The notes below the pieces were generated by a model. The model saw only the letters and a program-made list of their open reading frames with translations, did no database searches and was not told where the DNA came from. The position numbers and the translations under genes are program-made. From Pseudomonadota bacterium (GTDB taxonomy: Bacteria > Bdellovibrionota > Oligoflexia > Oligoflexales > Oligoflexaceae), in assembly GCA_029556045.1 (NCBI GenBank), contig JAKQGS010000178.1, positions 1 to 7,500 on the forward strand: a DNA stretch of 7,500 nucleotides, in the 5' to 3' direction. This document shows, piece by piece, positions 5,421 through 7,500 of the stretch (its first letter is position 1; every line of letters starts with the position of its first letter).

Positions 5421-6658
5421 AAAAAATCGTGCAAACACTGGTGACATCGGTTTTGCTGCTGGGGGTGCTAACGTCCGCGGCTTTTGCCAAAACCAAATTG
5501 ACGTTTTGGCACACCATGAACAGCGAAGAAACCAAAACTCTGACACCGTTGTTAGACGAGTTTCGCAAAAACAACCCGGACGTGGATCTGGTTGTGCAAT
5601 ACGTCTCCTTTGGGGACGCTCAAAATAAATACAAAGTGGCGGCACTGGCGGGGGATGCCCCCGATGTTTTCCGCTCTGAAATCGCCTGGACGGCAGAATT
5701 TGCCGATATGGGGGTTTTAAATTCTCTGGAAAAACAAACTCAGGACGGCAGTCTGAATGATTTTCTGCCGGTGGCCATGCGTTATTTCCAGTACAAGGGA
5801 AAAACCTGGGGCGTGCCGCAGGTGACCGACTGTCTGGCCCTGTTTTATAACAAGGACCTGTTCAAAAAAGCCAAACTGACACCCCCGCAAACCATGGACG
5901 AATTTGTACAGGTGGCCCAAAAACTCTCCAGCAAGGACGGCAAACAATATGGATTTGCCCTGATCCCGCAGGGGTACTTTTTTCAACCGTTCCTCTGGGC
6001 CTACGGCGGTCAGATGATTGATGGGGACACCCGTCAGGTAAAACTGGTGAGCCCCGAGTCGGAAGCAGCCTTTCAGGCTTTTGCGGATCTGGTGAAAAAG
6101 CACAAGGTGACCGATCCCAATGTTGATTTCGTCAATGGCTACACCAATGCGATCACAGGATTTAAGGATGGCAAATACGCCATGATGATCAATGGACCAT
6201 GGGCCACGTCGGATGTATTGACCGGGAAAGCCTTTAAAAGTGCCGATAATCTTGGCGTGGCCCTGATTCCAAAAGGTCCAAAGGGAGACCAGGGATCGCC
6301 GGTAGGCGGCCATGGTTATGTGATCTATCGCGGCAGCAAAAATCCCGATCTGGCCTGGAAGCTGATCAGCGCCATCAACGACACCCAGTCGCAGGTGCGT
6401 TTTGCCAAGGAGCGGAACCTACTGCCCACCCGCAAGACCGCTTACGACGCCCCGGAGTTGAAGTCTCAACCCATTCTCCAATCCTTCTGGCAGCAGCTGC
6501 AGGTGGCCCGTAACCGTCCGGTGATTCCGGAGGGTGGCCTGATCTATAAGGATCTGGATATCAATGTGCAGGCGGTGTTGAAGGGGGACAAATCCCCCAA
6601 AGAAGCGGTGGCCACCACAGCGGACGCCTGGAACAAGTTGCTGAAGAACAAGCGATAA
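5417..6658 (+). CDS. malE: Maltose/maltodextrin-binding periplasmic protein (family 1 extracellular solute-binding protein)
   Basis: This 413-residue protein would capture maltodextrin in the periplasm and deliver it to MalF/MalG. The signal peptide is clear: MKK, a hydrophobic core (about 5-20) and AFA (22-24) before Lys25. No Cys follows the site, so it is a soluble periplasmic protein rather than a lipoprotein. Family hallmarks are KLTFWHTM (27-34), AGDAPDVFR (78-86), WGVPQVTDCLALFYNKDLF (131-149), the aromatic YGFALIPQGYFFQPFLWAYGG region (178-198) and GKYAMMINGPWA (252-263), the last close to the FNKGxxAMxINGPWA segment of enteric MalE. The ATG overlaps the malK stop; AAGGA lies about 11 nt upstream. 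Length is usual. Trehalose or another alpha-glucoside as ligand cannot be excluded. Confidence 0.88.
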   Translation: MKKIVQTLVTSVLLLGVLTSAAFAKTKLTFWHTMNSEETKTLTPLLDEFRKNNPDVDLVVQYVSFGDAQNKYKVAALAGDAPDVFRSEIAWTAEFADMGVLNSLEKQTQDGSLNDFLPVAMRYFQYKGKTWGVPQVTDCLALFYNKDLFKKAKLTPPQTMDEFVQVAQKLSSKDGKQYGFALIPQGYFFQPFLWAYGGQMIDGDTRQVKLVSPESEAAFQAFADLVKKHKVTDPNVDFVNGYTNAITGFKDGKYAMMINGPWATSDVLTGKAFKSADNLGVALIPKGPKGDQGSPVGGHGYVIYRGSKNPDLAWKLISAINDTQSQVRFAKERNLLPTRKTAYDAPELKSQPILQSFWQQLQVARNRPVIPEGGLIYKDLDINVQAVLKGDKSPKEAVATTADAWNKLLKNKR

Positions 6659-6668
6659 CACATAACCG

Positions 6669-7500
6669 ATGGCAAACAGCGGTGGCTCCATTATAAAAAC
6701 CCTGCAGGCGATGCGCAAAAATCGCCTGGCTTACCTGTTTCTGCTGCCCGCCATGCTGGCTACCGGAACCCTCATCATCTACCCATTGATCAAAGGGGTC
6801 TGGTTTAGTTTCACCAATATGAACCAGTACAACATGGGCAACGCCTTTCTGCCGGCGTCCTATGAGTTCGTGGGCTTGGACAATTATCGGGAGATCATCC
6901 TGGGGGAGTCCACTGATCTCTATCGCATCATCAAGCAAACCCTGATTTTTACCGTGGCCAGCGTTTCCGCCCACGTGCTTCTGGGTCTCGGCTTGGCATT
7001 GGTTTTGAATCAGCAATTCAGGGGACGAACCCTGTTTCGGATGCTGCTGCTGGTTCCCTGGGCGGTTCCGGCATTTGTTTCAGCTTTTTCCTGGCGCTGG
7101 CTTTTTAACAGCGAATACGGTTTTTTTAATGTTCTGCTACGGCAATGGGGGCATCCGGGCATACCCTGGCTCTCGGATCCTTTCTGGGCCATGGTGGCGG
7201 TGATTGCCACCAATATCTGGTTGGGATTTCCCTTCATGACCGTCACCCTTTTGGGTGGCCTGCAGAGTATTCCCGCCTCACTCTATGAAGCCGCCCGTGT
7301 GGACGGCGCCGGGCCATGGCGGCGTTTTGTGCATGTGACTCTCCCCATGCTGAAACCCATCGCGTTTACGGTGACGCTGCTGGGGGTGATCTGGACCTTT
7401 AATCTCTTTCATGTGATCTATCTGGTGACCGGTGGTGGACCCTTTACGACGACGGATATTCTACCCACCTATGCTTACGGGGAGGCCTTTCGCCGTTGGG
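6669..7500 (+). CDS. malF: Maltodextrin ABC transporter permease MalF, 5' part, cut by window end
   Basis: The 277 visible residues of this inner-membrane permease remain open at the window end. Hydrophobic segments at about 20-42, 92-114, 123-145, 172-195 and 231-253 are transmembrane helices. The cytoplasmic EAA loop that docks MalK is present: EAARVDGAGPWRRFVHVTLP (207-226), with the conserved G and LP. YEFVGLDNYREI (65-76) in the first periplasmic loop is typical of this permease group. The start ATG is 10 bp after the malE stop; its upstream bases give no clear Shine-Dalgarno, so translation probably depends on coupling to malE. It lacks the large periplasmic P2 domain of enteric MalF, so it is the short form of about 290-300 residues. 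A malG partner is expected next. Confidence 0.88.
   Translation, partial: MANSGGSIIKTLQAMRKNRLAYLFLLPAMLATGTLIIYPLIKGVWFSFTNMNQYNMGNAFLPASYEFVGLDNYREIILGESTDLYRIIKQTLIFTVASVSAHVLLGLGLALVLNQQFRGRTLFRMLLLVPWAVPAFVSAFSWRWLFNSEYGFFNVLLRQWGHPGIPWLSDPFWAMVAVIATNIWLGFPFMTVTLLGGLQSIPASLYEAARVDGAGPWRRFVHVTLPMLKPIAFTVTLLGVIWTFNLFHVIYLVTGGGPFTTTDILPTYAYGEAFRRW

Noticed and set aside
5717..6313. 198-codon open frame on the minus strand opposite malE
   Set aside because: It is fully antisense to malE with no family motif; it is open by chance in a moderately GC-rich gene.

Overview
The window comes from a Gram-negative bacterium. It encodes an outer-membrane porin-like protein ending in Phe and a periplasmic solute-binding protein whose signal peptide ends in AFA-K, with no lipobox cysteine. 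I cannot name the taxon from the sequence; a proteobacterium-like host is likely. Nearly all of the window is a maltose/maltodextrin (alpha-glucan) uptake and use locus. It has a 4-alpha-glucanotransferase (malQ, 3' part), a LamB-like porin, the ABC ATPase malK, the binding protein malE and the first permease subunit malF (5' part, cut by the window end).

Layout: malQ (1-1293, +) converges on the porin gene (1324-2685, -) with a 30-bp gap. A 191-bp intergenic stretch follows, carrying the porin leader and promoter region. Next is a gene with no apparent link to sugar metabolism: an AAA_14/DUF4143-type ATPase (2877-4031, -) with an AT-rich 300-bp upstream region. Then comes a tightly packed + strand operon: malK (4332-5420), malE (5417-6658, overlapping malK by ATGA) and malF (6669 to the end). 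malG and any regulator would lie outside the window.

The genes form a coherent pathway. The porin would admit maltodextrins through the outer membrane, MalE would bind them in the periplasm, MalF (with an unseen MalG) and MalK would import them using ATP, and MalQ would rearrange the glucans in the cytoplasm.

The main anomaly is the ATPase gene. It sits exactly between the divergently transcribed porin and malK genes, and a long direct repeat flanks it: 34 of 34 bases identical, 44 of 46 over the longer span, at 2796-2841 and 4243-4288. Closing the two copies onto each other restores a compact divergent porin/malK promoter region of about 190 bp. The simplest reading is that an AAA ATPase cassette with its own AT-rich control region was inserted there and duplicated or captured target sequence. 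Just upstream of the ATPase gene are two near-identical 14-mers exactly 32 bp apart, overlapping a plausible promoter; they look like operator sites, possibly for autoregulation.
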